Of a stretch of 64,000 nt of DNA, positions 45,642 to 57,086 are shown piece after piece. The notes beneath the pieces are model-generated. The model saw only the letters and a program-made list of their open reading frames with translations, was not told the DNA's origin and made no database searches. A program made the translations under genes and the position numbers. Each line of letters starts with the position of its first letter. Positions within the stretch are counted from its first letter, which is position 1. Source of the DNA: Candidatus Thioglobus sp. (GTDB lineage: Bacteria > Pseudomonadota > Gammaproteobacteria > PS1 > Pseudothioglobaceae); NCBI GenBank assembly GCA_028228555.1, contig JAOJBP010000001.1, forward strand, positions 62,001 through 126,000. The letters run 5' to 3'.

Positions 45642-46663
45642 ACTGACTCCAAATCTTCTAGACTCCATCTAGGTTGGATAGCGATTTCTCCACTGGTAGT
45701 CGATTGTCCTTTGCTTAAACGAAAGTGGCCTGCTAAAGCAATCATAGCACCGTTATCCGTGCAAAATTCTTGACGAGGGTAATATACTTGAGCCCCATGC
45801 TTTAAGCCCATTACATCTAGCTCTTGACGCAACGATAGGTTGGCACTTACACCGCCTGCTACCACCAAAGTTGTTCTTTTTGTTTGCTCCAAGGCGCGAC
45901 GGCATTTAATCATTAATGTAGAGGTTGCCGCCACTTCAAAAGCTTTAGCAATGTCGGCTTTTTGGTCAGGATGCTTGGCAAACGTATTGCGTGCAAATGT
46001 CTTTAAGCCACTAAAGCTGAAGTCTAGTCCTGGGCGGTCAATCATTGGCCTTGGAAATTTAAAGGCATCTGGTCTTCCTTGTTGGGCAAGTTGCGCTAAA
46101 GCAGGGCCACCTGGATACCCAAGACCTAAAATCTTGGCTGTTTTATCAAAAGCCTCGCCGACTGCATCGTCAAGAGACTCCCCTAAAATTTCATATTCAC
46201 CAATAGCCTTAACATCGATCAACATTGTATGCCCACCAGATACCAATAAAGCCACAAAAGGAAAACTAGGCACTTCTTTTTCTAATAAAGGCGCCAATAA
46301 ATGCCCCTCCATATGATGCACGCCAAGTGAAGGAATTTTAAGACTCCAGGCTAATGATTTTGCCACGGCGCTACCCACAAGCAAAGCGCCTGCCAAACCA
46401 GGGCCAGCTGTATACGCTATACCGCTAATGTCCCTTAGCGTTAGATGGGCGTCAGCAAGTACTGCTTTAATTAATGGTAAAGCTCGTTGAATATGGTCTC
46501 GAGATGCCAACTCAGGAACAACTCCACCATATTCACTGTGAATCTCTACTTGGGAAAATAGTTGGTGACCAATAAGGCCTTTCTCGCTATGATACAAACC
46601 AATACCTGTTTCATCGCATGAGCTTTCAACGCCCAGAGTAATAAAAGGCCTAATGAGTGTCAT
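45638..46663 (-). CDS. tsaD: tRNA threonylcarbamoyladenosine synthase component TsaD
   Basis: The ATG at 46663, with AGGTGAG just upstream, gives 341 residues beginning [20 protein letters not shown]. An earlier GTG (46672) is possible but less well placed. The ASKHA fold has metal-binding HHMEGHL near 109-115, SGGHT and later GVSANLSLR and DNGAMIA. It puts threonylcarbamoyl on A37 of ANN-reading tRNAs, with TsaB and TsaE, and both partners are elsewhere. The start overlaps the lptB stop by 14 bases. Confidence 0.95.
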   Translation of the reverse strand: MTLIRPFITLGVESSCDETGIGLYHSEKGLIGHQLFSQVEIHSEYGGVVPELASRDHIQRALPLIKAVLADAHLTLRDISGIAYTAGPGLAGALLVGSAVAKSLAWSLKIPSLGVHHMEGHLLAPLLEKEVPSFPFVALLVSGGHTMLIDVKAIGEYEILGESLDDAVGEAFDKTAKILGLGYPGGPALAQLAQQGRPDAFKFPRPMIDRPGLDFSFSGLKTFARNTFAKHPDQKADIAKAFEVAATSTLMIKCRRALEQTKRTTLVVAGGVSANLSLRQELDVMGLKHGAQVYYPRQEFCTDNGAMIALAGHFRLSKGQSTTSGEIAIQPRWSLEDLESV

Positions 46664-47375
46664 TGGACTCACCTAAATAGACTTTCTTAACTTCTACATT
46701 ATTAAGAATAGTTTGTTTATCACCCTTAGCAATAATCCTACCTGCATGTAAAACATAAGAATGGTCGCAAGTATCAAGCATCTCACGATAATTGTGATCT
46801 GTAATTAACACACCAATACCTTTGTCTCTTAAGTGAAAAATAATTTGCTGGATATCACCCACAGAAATTGGATCTACACCTGCAAATGGTTCATCCAATA
46901 AAACGAATTTTGGATCCATTGCTAACGCCCTAGCAATTTCAACTCGGCGTCTTTCTCCACCTGATAAGCTTAATCCATTGATATGGCGAATATGCTCAAT
47001 ATTAAACTCAGATAATAATTCATCCAAACGATATTTTCTTTGCGATTTATTTAGAGTTGTATTAAACTCTAATACAGCTGAAATATTATCCTCAACTGAA
47101 AGTTTTCGAAAAATTGATGGCTCTTGTGGCAAGTACCCTAGACCTAGTTTGGCGCGCTTATGCATGGGCATTTTACTAACTTTAATATTATTAATAAAAA
47201 CTTCACCTTTATCAGCTTGAACCAGTCCACATGCAATATAAAAACACGTTGTCTTGCCAGCACCATTAGGGCCTAATAAGCCCACAATTTCACCTAATTT
47301 AACTTCAAATGAAACATCGGAAACCACTTTACGTCGGGCATATTTTTTAGAAATATTGGTAACAGTGAGGCGCAT
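46650..47375 (-). CDS. lptB: LPS export ABC transporter ATP-binding protein LptB
   Basis: The 241 residues match E. coli LptB in length. Walker A is [19 protein letters not shown], the signature [17 protein letters not shown], Walker [22 protein letters not shown], and the H-loop [12 protein letters not shown]. It energises LptFG to move LPS to the outer membrane. The usual lptC-lptA partners upstream (and rpoN downstream) are missing; birA lies upstream and tsaD downstream, so it is displaced from the ancestral cluster. Confidence 0.95.
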   Translation of the reverse strand: MRLTVTNISKKYARRKVVSDVSFEVKLGEIVGLLGPNGAGKTTCFYIACGLVQADKGEVFINNIKVSKMPMHKRAKLGLGYLPQEPSIFRKLSVEDNISAVLEFNTTLNKSQRKYRLDELLSEFNIEHIRHINGLSLSGGERRRVEIARALAMDPKFVLLDEPFAGVDPISVGDIQQIIFHLRDKGIGVLITDHNYREMLDTCDHSYVLHAGRIIAKGDKQTILNNVEVKKVYLGESNDTH

Positions 47376-47419
47376 AATGACATGATAAAAATTATTTATT
47401 TTCTACTGGATATCTTACC

Positions 47420-48202
47420 CTAAATAAGTCGGATTTGTTTAGAGCTACATACTTCGATCAACTGGCCATTCACTTCCACCATAAGCATTCCTTGAGAATT
47501 TATACCTCTCACTATCCCAGCAAATGTTTGATTATTAATGCCCAACTTTACATGAGTATTTTTTAAATAATCTACTTGCTCCCACAACTGAATAAAATAA
47601 GAAAAATCATGAGATTTAAATAATTGGCAATTTTTTAAAATATAATTAATCAGTAAAGCTGCTAAATTCTCAATAGCGGGTAGTTTTGGAATAATGCTTG
47701 CTAAATCTATCCAAGGCGATTGACACTCAAACTTTTGATTCAAATCATAATTCAAACCAAGCCCTATTACAACTGATTGAAATTCACCTTGAACTGTATT
47801 CTCGATTAAGATACCTGCCAACTTTTTATTATCAAAAAATACATCATTTGGCCATTTAAGCTTTATCTGCTTAATACCAAGCTCTTCTAATGCGCTAACA
47901 ATTGCAAGTCCAATCACCAAACTTAGCCCATTTAAGGACAGATCTGCTCTAAAAACATAACGAATAGATAATAAAATACTTGCATCTTTTTGACTCAGCC
48001 AGACACGATCATACTGACCTTTTCCTTGAGTTTGCTCGCTAGCTATACAAATTTGAGTTGTATCAGAAAATGCTAAAGCCGACAAATAGTCATTCGTACT
48101 CGCAATTGAATCAAAAGCAAAGCACTCAACCGATGAGTCGATTTGATTGGCTAAATTAGAATAATTAGCCACGTAATAACTAGAAATATAAGAGATAGCC
48201 AT
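47420..48202 (-). CDS. birA: Biotin--[acetyl-CoA-carboxylase] ligase without HTH domain
   Basis: The 260-residue protein has the biotin protein ligase core: SIASTNDYL, QGKGQYDRVW (the biotinoyl-AMP loop), SIRYVFRADLSLN, KWPNDVFFDNKKLAGILIE and VVIGLGLNYDL, then a C-terminal SH3-like domain (GINNQTFAGIVRGINSQGMLMVEVNGQ). The N-terminal DNA-binding domain of E. coli BirA (321 residues) is missing, so it cannot repress bio genes. The ATG overlaps dgkA by 52 bases; an in-frame GTG at 48172 would shorten this to 22, and the start is not certain. Confidence 0.9.
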   Translation of the reverse strand: MAISYISSYYVANYSNLANQIDSSVECFAFDSIASTNDYLSALAFSDTTQICIASEQTQGKGQYDRVWLSQKDASILLSIRYVFRADLSLNGLSLVIGLAIVSALEELGIKQIKLKWPNDVFFDNKKLAGILIENTVQGEFQSVVIGLGLNYDLNQKFECQSPWIDLASIIPKLPAIENLAALLINYILKNCQLFKSHDFSYFIQLWEQVDYLKNTHVKLGINNQTFAGIVRGINSQGMLMVEVNGQLIEVCSSKQIRLI

Positions 48203-48507
48203 ACTGCATCTGAGCCCATGTCTTTGGCGTCACCTGATAACACATGATAGTCATCCCCAATTCGGTCGACCACTGACTCGATGGCTGAATTAAGAACTTC
48301 TACAATTAATACAAAAAAAACAACCATGATTAACAAAACTTTTTCTATTGCGGATTCACCCAATATTAAAGCCAGAGGAATTAAAACTAACGACAACCAG
48401 ACTTCTTGCCTAAAAGCAGTCTCAGAGCGGTAACAGGATTTAAGTCCTTTTATTGAAAATTCATACGCAGTAAAAATTCTCTTTAAGCCAACAGCTTCAT
48501 TTTTCAC
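48151..48507 (-). CDS. dgkA: Diacylglycerol kinase
   Basis: The 118-residue membrane protein has three helices and the DAGK signature EVLNSAIESVVDRIGDDYHVLSGDAKDMGSDAVWLSL, with EAFRQEVWL-like TAFRQEVWLSLVLIPLALI. It recycles diacylglycerol to phosphatidic acid. Its 3' end overlaps birA by 52 bases on the same strand. It diverges from truA with a short gap of 56 bases to the truA start. Confidence 0.95.
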   Translation of the reverse strand: MKNEAVGLKRIFTAYEFSIKGLKSCYRSETAFRQEVWLSLVLIPLALILGESAIEKVLLIMVVFFVLIVEVLNSAIESVVDRIGDDYHVLSGDAKDMGSDAVWLSLIFLVITWLIILI

Positions 48508-48563
48508 GAGTCGCTAATTAAATGGTTAAAATAGTAAAATCGATTTTACACACAAACTTAATT

Positions 48564-49298
48564 ATGAGAATAGCATTAGGCGTTGAATACATGGGTACCA
48601 ATTTCCATGGTTGGCAGTTGCAAAAATCTGGCATTCGAACCGTACAAGAAGTGGTTGAAAAAGCGCTTTCAAAAATTGCTGATCATCCTGTTAGGGTTTT
48701 TTGTTCTGGAAGAACAGATGCTGGTGTACATGCTATTGAACAGGTTATTCATTTTGAAACACAGTCAGATCGCGAAGACGATGCCTGGATTTTTGGTGGC
48801 AATGTTAATCTTCCTCATGATGTTAACTTTACCTGGGCAAAACGTGTCGATGATGACTTTCATGCAAGGTTTAACGCAGTTGCTAGGCGCTACAATTACA
48901 AAATTCACAACTCCAGAATTCGATCTGCTATTATTGGCCATCATTCACTCTGGGAGCCAAGAGGTCTGAATATTGATGACATGAATCAAGCTGCACAATA
49001 TCTACTTGGAAAACATGATTTTTCCGCCTTTAGAGGTAGCCTTTGTCAAGCAAAATCCCCTATTAAGACCATTGAATTTATTAATATAACCAAAAATAAT
49101 GACGAAGTTTTGCTAGATATTAAGGCCAATGCTTTTTTGCATCACATGGTTAGAAATATCGTAGGAACACTATTAAAAATAGGCAGAGGTGAGAAGCCTG
49201 TTAAATGGATGGAGGTAGTATTAGCATCTAAACAACGCAAAGAGGCTGGTGCAACAGCCCAGCCTCAAGGTTTGTATTTTATAAAAGCGTTTTATTAA
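48564..49298 (+). CDS. truA: tRNA pseudouridine(38-40) synthase
   Basis: The 244-residue form begins at ATG 48564 with MRIALGVEYMGTNFHGWQ, the regular TruA N-terminus; the ATG 14 codons earlier adds residues with no family match. The catalytic aspartate is in FCSGRTDAGVHA, followed by RRYNYKIHN and HMVRNIVGTLL. It changes uridines 38-40 in the anticodon arm. Its stop lies 1 base before the end of the convergent permease gene. Confidence 0.95.
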   Translation: MRIALGVEYMGTNFHGWQLQKSGIRTVQEVVEKALSKIADHPVRVFCSGRTDAGVHAIEQVIHFETQSDREDDAWIFGGNVNLPHDVNFTWAKRVDDDFHARFNAVARRYNYKIHNSRIRSAIIGHHSLWEPRGLNIDDMNQAAQYLLGKHDFSAFRGSLCQAKSPIKTIEFINITKNNDEVLLDIKANAFLHHMVRNIVGTLLKIGRGEKPVKWMEVVLASKQRKEAGATAQPQGLYFIKAFY

Positions 49299-49299
49299 A

Positions 49300-51243
49300 T
49301 TAGAATACAAGATTCATCATTGTCATCATTACCACTAAGAATAAAACAGTCATAATACTACCTGCCTTAATAAAGTCTGCAACTTTATAGCCACCTGGGC
49401 CCATAATCAAAGCATTCACCTGATGTGTTGGGATTAAGAATGAGTTTGAGGTTGCGATCGCTACTGTTAAGGCATAAATTGCAGGATCTGCGCCAACCTG
49501 AATGGCGATATTAACAGCAATTGGCACCAAGAGAATTGTAGCACCAACGTTAGACATGACCAAGGTAAAGAATGTTGCTAATACTGCAATCGACGCTAGA
49601 ATAATCCATGGTGCCATATCGCCAACCCCTTTAACTGTTTCTTGAGCAATCCACAATGCGGTGCCTGTCTTGGAGACAGCTAAGCCTAATGGGATCAAAC
49701 TAGCTAGTAAAAACACTGTTTTCCAAGAAACCGCTCTATAAGCTTCTTCAATCTTCAGTACTTTTGTCAAGATCATACCAAGTGCACCTGTCATCAAAGC
49801 GATAGAAAGTTTAATATCTGTAAATAAAATTAAGAATAATGCAATTGAAAAGAAAATACCAGCCCATTTAACCTTATCAGGACGAGATTCCTCTTGAACT
49901 GGATATTCTGATGTCACCACAATAAAATCAGTGTTGTTTTGTAGTCGCTCTAAATCTTCCCAGCGAACATATGCTACTAATGTATCACCCGATTGAAAGG
50001 GAAGATCGCGAATGCCTTCGCCTTCTTTTAGTGTGTTTCCACCACGATGAAGGGCAACCATCGCCAAACCATAAGTCTTTCTAAGCCAAACATCACGGGC
50101 TGTTTTTCCAATAAGTGTAGAATTTGGCGGAATAACGACTTCAGCAGTGCCACAATTTTGTGTTGATAAAAGATCTGAGAACTTTTCAATCCTATCAGAT
50201 AGGTTCAATTTAAAACCTTCAACAAAACTATCCAGGTCTTCCTTGGAAGTAAGCAAGCCTAATGTCACGTTAGCTTCAATTTCAGTGCCGCGCTCAACCG
50301 AATCATAGCCAACTAAGTTATGATTGTTAGCATCTTGGATAGCTACAATTCTCACACGTGAGATAGTTTCAATATCATCAAGCTTCATGCCAACTAAGTT
50401 GCTATCAGCTGGTACACCAACTTCATATAAATCATAGTTAATTTTATAAACTTCTTGGAAGTGTTCCACCGCAGAAACCGATTCTGATCGGTCTTCTTTG
50501 ACAGTTGGCAGTACAAACTTACCAGCAACAATAAAATAAATAATGCCTGTTGCCACTAAAGCAATTCCGATTGGTGTTACTGAGAACAAACCCCAAGTAT
50601 CCATCTGATTTTCAACAGGCAAGCCTTGATTGGTTGTTAAAATAAGATCATTGAGTAAGATTAACGGACTTGATCCTACCATTGTCATGGTGCCGCCAAG
50701 AATAGCTGTAAAACCCATTGGCATCAAAAGTCTCGACATTGGAACACCTGAGCGTGAAGAAATTCTACTCACCACTGGAATAAATAAAGCAGCTGCACCA
50801 ACGTTTTGCATAAATGACGAAATAAAGCCAACTGCTGAAGACACAATAGGAATAATTCTTGTTTCAGAGCGTCCGCCCACTTTAAGAATAAAAGCAGCTA
50901 CCTTTGTCATTAGGCCAGTTTTATCTAGTCCTGCACCAATAATCATCACTGCAACAATCGACATAACCGCATTAGATGAAAATCCATCAAACAGTCTTTC
51001 ATTGTCAACCAAGCCACTCTCAAGACCCATTAGTGTATAAACCAATGGTAATGATGTCAAGCCTAGAATAACCATAATGGTAATTGCTGCCTCGTCTACC
51101 TCAACCACTTCAAATGCAAAAAGATAAATGGTTAATAATAAAATACCGAGCATCCATGCAATTGGCGCTGTAGGAGCAACAAGTGCAAGCCAAAAACTAA
51201 AAGCTAAAAAAATACTAGCTGCAATAATTTTTACATTAGACAT
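49300..51243 (-). CDS. SLC13/DASS-type anion permease with two RCK_C domains
   Basis: The 647-residue protein has a transporter half (helices to about residue 243), a soluble pair of TrkA-C/RCK_C-type domains at about 245-450 (VGVPADSNLVGMKLDDIETISRVRIVAIQ; VVIPPNSTLIGKTARDVWLRKTYG), and a second transporter half. Motifs include VGSSPLILLNDL, NVGATILLVPIAVNIA and SFLIPTHQVNALIMGPGGY. In the SLC13 family the substrate is sulfate, dicarboxylate or another anion; for a sulfur-oxidiser sulfate or sulfonate is attractive but not shown. The upstream 143 bases hold an AT-rich palindrome. Confidence 0.88.
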   Translation of the reverse strand: MSNVKIIAASIFLAFSFWLALVAPTAPIAWMLGILLLTIYLFAFEVVEVDEAAITIMVILGLTSLPLVYTLMGLESGLVDNERLFDGFSSNAVMSIVAVMIIGAGLDKTGLMTKVAAFILKVGGRSETRIIPIVSSAVGFISSFMQNVGAAALFIPVVSRISSRSGVPMSRLLMPMGFTAILGGTMTMVGSSPLILLNDLILTTNQGLPVENQMDTWGLFSVTPIGIALVATGIIYFIVAGKFVLPTVKEDRSESVSAVEHFQEVYKINYDLYEVGVPADSNLVGMKLDDIETISRVRIVAIQDANNHNLVGYDSVERGTEIEANVTLGLLTSKEDLDSFVEGFKLNLSDRIEKFSDLLSTQNCGTAEVVIPPNSTLIGKTARDVWLRKTYGLAMVALHRGGNTLKEGEGIRDLPFQSGDTLVAYVRWEDLERLQNNTDFIVVTSEYPVQEESRPDKVKWAGIFFSIALFLILFTDIKLSIALMTGALGMILTKVLKIEEAYRAVSWKTVFLLASLIPLGLAVSKTGTALWIAQETVKGVGDMAPWIILASIAVLATFFTLVMSNVGATILLVPIAVNIAIQVGADPAIYALTVAIATSNSFLIPTHQVNALIMGPGGYKVADFIKAGSIMTVLFLVVMMTMMNLVF

Positions 51244-51294
51244 AAAACCTTTTTTATAAATAAATAATAGACCTACTATTATAATGTAATTATC

Positions 51295-51314
51295 ATATTA
51301 TTAACTAATAATAT
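51295..51314. promoter_or_regulatory. AT-rich perfect inverted repeat upstream of the permease gene
   Basis: ATATTATTA and TAATAATAT flank the dinucleotide AC, a 9-base perfect inverted repeat 52-71 bases upstream of the permease ATG. It may be a regulator site, or only a chance product of AT-rich DNA. Confidence 0.3.
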
Positions 51315-51386
51315 TCTTAGATTATCGCTAATTTGGTTAACTCAAGTTATATGAAAATTTAGATACTTAAAATTAAGATAATGCCT

Positions 51387-51899
51387 TTAAAAATCCTCAT
51401 CCCAATCAACCAGTATCTGACGCTTATCCATATCAATTGATATCAAGAAAGGCTCAATATAAGGCACCCAATGCTCTTTTTTACCGTTAACAACCATGAC
51501 GTTATTAGCGCCTGTATCAACCAGATAGGAAATGGTTCCTAGAACAATGCCTTGATTGTTAATCACTTCAAGTCCTGTTAGTTCGTCCCAATAGTACTCG
51601 CCTTGGGCCAGCTGTGGTAGTTGTGATTTTTCAATATACAGCTCGACGCCGATATAACGTCTGGAATCTTCTCGGTCAACTACATCCTTAAGCTGAGCAA
51701 CGATAGTTTTTCCTTGTTCACGACCTTTAACAATATCAAGCGTTGTCCAAACGCCATCCACTTTAATATGCCAAGGCTGATAAGAAAGAATGTTCTTTCT
51801 AGGATAGGCGTAGGAAAATAATTTCACCCAGCCCTGAACACCAAAAAGGCCATTAATCTGCCCGATTAATAGCCTTTTATTGTTAGAGTTGTTGCTCAC
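51387..51899 (-). CDS. rimM: Ribosome maturation factor RimM
   Basis: The 170-residue protein begins with the beta-barrel pattern LLIGQINGLFGVQGWVKLFSY and has RRYIGVELYIEKSQLPQL, GEYYWDELTGLEV, and VPYIEPFLISIDMDKRQILVDW at the end, the PRC-barrel half. RimM helps 16S processing around S13 and S19. It starts 3 bases after the rpsP stop. The rest of the standard operon, trmD and rplS, does not follow: a 143-base gap and a permease are next. Confidence 0.95.
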   Translation of the reverse strand: MSNNSNNKRLLIGQINGLFGVQGWVKLFSYAYPRKNILSYQPWHIKVDGVWTTLDIVKGREQGKTIVAQLKDVVDREDSRRYIGVELYIEKSQLPQLAQGEYYWDELTGLEVINNQGIVLGTISYLVDTGANNVMVVNGKKEHWVPYIEPFLISIDMDKRQILVDWDEDF

Positions 51900-51902
51900 T
51901 AC

Positions 51903-52310
51903 TTACTCAGCAGCCGCTTCTTCCTCTGATGCTGCTTTAGCTTCTGCTGCTGCTTTAGCTTCAGCTTTCGCTTCTTCATCTGCTTTAGCTTTAGCTTCTG
52001 CCGCTAATTTAGCTGCAACTGCTTCCGCTCTAGATGTTTGAGCTGCAACACGCTTCTCACGAATTGAAGGATCTTTAAATTCTTTAACAAGCTGCTTAAC
52101 ACGATCAGAAACTTGCGCGCCTTCCGATGCCCAGTAAGCTAATCTATCTTCTTCAATACTAAGCCTAACTTCTTGTCCACGCGCAACTGGATTAAAATAT
52201 CCAATACGCTCAATATAACCACTGTCTCTTCGCTTTCTAGAGTCTGTCGCTACGATTGAATAAAAAGGTTTTTTCTTGGCTCCACCGCGGGCTAGTCTAA
52301 TTTTAACCAT
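51903..52310 (-). CDS. rpsP: 30S ribosomal protein S16 with long Ala/Glu/Lys tail
   Basis: The first 80 or so residues are standard S16 ([65 protein letters not shown]). A tail of about 50 residues follows (from about 85 to 135), made almost only of Ala, Lys and Glu, and rich in helix formers; E. coli S16 has 82 residues in total. Similar tails occur in some proteobacterial S16s. The tail ends with EEEAAAE. The GAGCAAAAAACCC leader has AAAGGAG further upstream. Confidence 0.95.
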   Translation of the reverse strand: MVKIRLARGGAKKKPFYSIVATDSRKRRDSGYIERIGYFNPVARGQEVRLSIEEDRLAYWASEGAQVSDRVKQLVKEFKDPSIREKRVAAQTSRAEAVAAKLAAEAKAKADEEAKAEAKAAAEAKAASEEEAAAE

Positions 52311-52366
52311 GGGTTTTTTGCTCCTTTGTTTAATTAAAACTTACACAAAATGTATAAGACGCGAAA

Positions 52367-53770
<1,404 letters not shown>

Positions 53771-53814
53771 TTATATTTCATCATATGAAAGATAAAAACT
53801 ATAATATGAAAAAC

Positions 53815-53844
53815 TTGGCAGCAATAAAATGATAGAATTATACG
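53815..53844 (+). promoter_or_regulatory. Possible promoter of acnB
   Basis: TTGGCA (53815-53820), 18 bases, then TATACG (53839-53844); five of six and four of six matches to the sigma-70 consensus. A start near 53851 would leave a leader of about 20 bases. Confidence 0.35.
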
Positions 53845-53869
53845 CTTTATTACTGACGAGAAAATCACA

Positions 53870-56464
53870 ATGAAATCAGCCTATCTTCAACATGTTAGCG
53901 AACGCCAACAAGATAATCTTCCGCCTCTGCCACTAAATGCTGAGCAAGTTGCCTCAGTAGTCCAGCATCTAATCAAGAGTGATGAAGATGAATTTTATCT
54001 AGATTTACTTACTAATCGTGTGCCGCCTGGTGTTGATGAAGCTGCTTATGTCAAGGCTGGTTTTTTAGCAAGCGTCGCCAAGGGAGATCAGCAATGTAAT
54101 GCAATCGACCAGAAGCAAGCCACTTTTTTATTAGGCACCATGATTGGTGGCTATAACATCGCACCTATGGTTGATTTACTCGACAATGACATATTAGCAC
54201 CAATTGCTGCAGAAGGCTTGTCACATACATTATTAATGTTTGATGCGTTTTATGATGTTAAAGAAAAAGCAGATGCTGGTAATTTACTAGCGCAGAAAGT
54301 ATTACAATCTTGGGCAGATGCTGAGTGGTTTACAAGCCGTGAAAAAGTTTCTGAAAAAATCTCAACTACTATTTTTAAAGTAACTGGGGAAACTAATACC
54401 GATGACTTGTCACCCGCGCCAGATGCCTGGTCAAGACCTGACATTCCTTTACATTCGTTATCTATGTTAAAAATGACGCGAGATGGTATTAGTCCAGAAG
54501 AGCATGGTAAGACTGGCCCAATTAGTCAGATTCAATCACTTCAAGAAAAGGGTCTTCCTTTAGCTTATGTAGGTGATGTTGTGGGAACAGGTTCTTCACG
54601 TAAGTCAGCCACCAACTCGGTTTTATGGTTTATGGGGAATGATATTGCCTATGTACCAAATAAAAAAGATGGTGGTGTTTGCTTGGGTGGCAAAATTGCA
54701 CCAATCTTTTTTAACACCATGCAAGATTCTGGCGCATTGCCAATCGAGCTAGATGTTACCCAGCTGAAAATGGGTGATGCCATTGATATCTATCCTTATG
54801 AAGGCGTGGTCAAAAAACACAATACTGATGAAGTGCTTAGTACATTTGAATTAAAGTCATCTGTCATTCTAGATGAAGTACAAGCTGGAGGTAGAATCCC
54901 TTTAATTATTGGTCGAGGTCTAACAGCTCGAGCTCGTGAAGCATTAGAGCTTGAGCCTTCTAAATTGTTCCGCCTACCTGTCGAAATTCAAGATACGGGC
55001 AAAGGCTACTCATTGGCACAAAAAATGGTGGGTAAGGCTTGTGGCGTTGAAGGTATTCGTCCAGGTACATATTGTGAACCTAAAATGACCACAGTAGGTT
55101 CTCAAGATACTACCGGGCCAATGACACGAGATGAGCTAAAAGACTTAGCTTGTTTAGGATTTTCAGCGGATCTAACTATGCAATCTTTTTGCCATACAGC
55201 GGCTTATCCAAAACCAGTTGATGTTGAAACACACCACACCTTGCCTGATTTTATTATGAACCGTGGTGGCATTTCATTGCGACCTGGTGACGGCATCATT
55301 CACTCTTGGTTAAATCGTATGTTATTGCCAGATACAGTCGGTACAGGTGGCGATTCACATACACGCTTCCCTATTGGTATCTCTTTTCCTGCAGGTTCAG
55401 GCTTAGTCGCATTTGCTGCAGCAACTGGTGTTATGCCACTAGATATGCCTGAATCAGTACTCGTACGTTTTTCTGGTGAAATGCAGCCTGGTATTACACT
55501 GCGTGATATGGTTAATGCTATTCCACTAAAAGCTATTGAAAAAGGCTTGTTAACTGTCGCTAAAGAAGGGAAAGTTAACGCCTTTTCTGGCAGAGTGTTA
55601 GAAATTGAAGGCTTGCCTAATCTTAAAGTTGAGCAGGCGTTTGAGTTATCTGACTCTGCAGCTGAACGCTCAGCTGCAGGTTGTTCTATTCATTTAGATA
55701 AAGAGCCAATCATTGAGTATTTAACCTCCAATGTGGTTATGCTCAAATGGATGATTGCACAAGGTTATGGCGACAAGAGAACTATTGCCCGTCGAATCCA
55801 AGCTATGGAAAAATGGATGGCTAATCCTGAGCTAATGAAGGCAGATAATGATGCAGATTATGCAGAAGTAATCGAAATCAACATGAGTGATATCAAAGAG
55901 CCAATCTTGGCATGTCCTAATGACCCTGATGATGTTAAAACACTTTCTGATGTCGCCAATACCAAGATTGACGAAGTATTTATTGGCTCATGTATGACCA
56001 ATATCGGCCATTTTAGAGCAGCAGCTCAACTATTGGAAAACAAAACCGAACTAAATACTGAACTTTGGATTGCCCCACCAACTCGCATGGATGAGAGGCA
56101 ACTTAAAAAAGAAGGCGTATATGACACTTTTACAGCAATCACTGATCACACTGAAATGCCTGGTTGTTCTTTATGCATGGGTAACCAAGCACGTGTAAAA
56201 ACTAATGCAACTGTTGTGTCAACTTCAACTCGAAACTTTCCGAACCGTCTAGGTGATGAAGCTAACGTCTATCTATCATCTGCCGAAGTGGCGGCTATTT
56301 CTGCAAAACTAGGCTATATACCTACTGCGCAAGAGTACTTGTCTGAAATGAAGGATATCGAGCCGATGGAGGCGCAAATTTACCAATACTTAAACTTTGA
56401 TCAAATTGGTGAATACGAAGATCAGGCAACTACTGTGCCTTTGGAAAATATTCTAAATTCATAG
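53870..56464 (+). CDS. acnB: Aconitate hydratase B
   Basis: The 864-residue protein (E. coli AcnB 865) has an N-terminal HEAT-like domain, the swivel domain (from about 165, [30 protein letters not shown]) and the catalytic domains. Cluster cysteines are in [12 protein letters not shown] and [18 protein letters not shown] is the conserved active-site motif. It isomerises citrate and isocitrate in the TCA cycle, and apo-AcnB can bind mRNA in E. coli. It is followed by two hairpins before the convergent rpmG gene. Confidence 0.97.
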   Translation: MKSAYLQHVSERQQDNLPPLPLNAEQVASVVQHLIKSDEDEFYLDLLTNRVPPGVDEAAYVKAGFLASVAKGDQQCNAIDQKQATFLLGTMIGGYNIAPMVDLLDNDILAPIAAEGLSHTLLMFDAFYDVKEKADAGNLLAQKVLQSWADAEWFTSREKVSEKISTTIFKVTGETNTDDLSPAPDAWSRPDIPLHSLSMLKMTRDGISPEEHGKTGPISQIQSLQEKGLPLAYVGDVVGTGSSRKSATNSVLWFMGNDIAYVPNKKDGGVCLGGKIAPIFFNTMQDSGALPIELDVTQLKMGDAIDIYPYEGVVKKHNTDEVLSTFELKSSVILDEVQAGGRIPLIIGRGLTARAREALELEPSKLFRLPVEIQDTGKGYSLAQKMVGKACGVEGIRPGTYCEPKMTTVGSQDTTGPMTRDELKDLACLGFSADLTMQSFCHTAAYPKPVDVETHHTLPDFIMNRGGISLRPGDGIIHSWLNRMLLPDTVGTGGDSHTRFPIGISFPAGSGLVAFAAATGVMPLDMPESVLVRFSGEMQPGITLRDMVNAIPLKAIEKGLLTVAKEGKVNAFSGRVLEIEGLPNLKVEQAFELSDSAAERSAAGCSIHLDKEPIIEYLTSNVVMLKWMIAQGYGDKRTIARRIQAMEKWMANPELMKADNDADYAEVIEINMSDIKEPILACPNDPDDVKTLSDVANTKIDEVFIGSCMTNIGHFRAAAQLLENKTELNTELWIAPPTRMDERQLKKEGVYDTFTAITDHTEMPGCSLCMGNQARVKTNATVVSTSTRNFPNRLGDEANVYLSSAEVAAISAKLGYIPTAQEYLSEMKDIEPMEAQIYQYLNFDQIGEYEDQATTVPLENILNS

Positions 56465-56472
56465 AGTTTACT

Positions 56473-56492
56473 CGCATGCCTTTTGGCATGCG
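56473..56492. other. Perfect 8-bp hairpin just after acnB
   Basis: CGCATGCC, loop TTTT, GGCATGCG. There is no T run, so it is more likely to protect the mRNA 3' end, or form a cruciform, than to stop transcription; it lies 9 bases after the acnB stop. Confidence 0.55.
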
Positions 56493-56512
56493 TCACCTAC
56501 TTTATATAAGAC

Positions 56513-56543
56513 AATAAAAAAGCCGCTAGCAGCGGCTTTTTTA
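56513..56543. terminator. Bidirectional Rho-independent terminator between acnB and rpmG
   Basis: AGCCGCT (56521-56527) pairs with AGCGGCT (56531-56537), loop AGC. A run of A precedes and a run of T follows, so it can end the acnB transcript on plus and the rpmB-rpmG transcript on minus. Confidence 0.9.
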
Positions 56544-56562
56544 TTGTGCTCAAGGTTAAGCG

Positions 56563-56718
56563 TTACTTAATCTTAGCTTCTTTGTATATAACATGTTGTC
56601 TTACTACAGGATCAAACTTTTTAACTTCAACCTTCTCTGGATGAAGACGCTTGTTCTTAGTCGTTGTGTAAAAATGGCCTGTTTTAGCCGATGATACTAA
56701 TTTAATTTTTTCTCTCAT
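56563..56718 (-). CDS. rpmG: 50S ribosomal protein L33
   Basis: This short gene of 51 codons encodes [20 protein letters not shown], then [21 protein letters not shown] and ends VIYKEAKIK. This is the L33 pattern for the cysteine-free (zinc-independent) form. AGGAG lies seven bases before the ATG. It lies 9 bases downstream of rpmB in the usual rpmB-rpmG pair. The cysteine-free form means that there is no zinc ribbon here. Confidence 0.95.
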   Translation of the reverse strand: MREKIKLVSSAKTGHFYTTTKNKRLHPEKVEVKKFDPVVRQHVIYKEAKIK

Positions 56719-56727
56719 AACTTACTC

Positions 56728-56964
56728 CTAAACCTTTTCGCCACGTGCGCGGATTTCTTTAAGCACTGCTTCAATGCCTTTTTTATCAATAATTCGCAAA
56801 CCTTTAGCGGTTAGCTTTAATTTAACAAAACGGTTTTCACCTTCCACCCAAAAACGATGCGTATGAAGATTTGGATAAAAACGACGACGCGTTCTGTTAT
56901 TTGCGTGTGATACATTATTACCACTAATTGGGCGCTTACCAGTTACTTGACATATCTTGGCCAT
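56728..56964 (-). CDS. rpmB: 50S ribosomal protein L28
   Basis: The 78-residue protein begins [33 protein letters not shown], the L28 signature, and ends [11 protein letters not shown] single N-terminal Cys is present, without the four-Cys zinc set, so this is the zinc-independent form as in E. coli. AAAGGTAG is the ribosome site. It is the first gene of rpmB-rpmG. A TATAAT hexamer on the minus strand at 56997-57002 is a plausible -10 element. Confidence 0.96.
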   Translation of the reverse strand: MAKICQVTGKRPISGNNVSHANNRTRRRFYPNLHTHRFWVEGENRFVKLKLTAKGLRIIDKKGIEAVLKEIRARGEKV

Positions 56965-57047
56965 GACTCTACCTTTCGAAAATCTAAAAGAAACAAATTA
57001 TACTTAAAATTATTTCACTTTCCAGTCTAAATTATATAAAAATTCTA

Positions 57048-57076
57048 TTCACTTTTACCTCGATTAGCTGTATCAT
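57048..57076 (+). promoter_or_regulatory. Promoter of tRNA-Ser
   Basis: TTCACT (57048-57053), a 17-base spacer and TATCAT (57071-57076) stand about ten bases before the mature tRNA 5' end. The -10 has five of six consensus matches. Confidence 0.5.
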
Positions 57077-57086
57077 ACCCCACTTC

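Noticed and set aside
45840-46316. 158-codon open frame on plus opposite tsaD
   Set aside because: Shadow of tsaD; no ribosome site and odd composition.
50630-51040. 136-codon plus frame opposite the permease gene
   Set aside because: Antisense shadow of a membrane protein gene.
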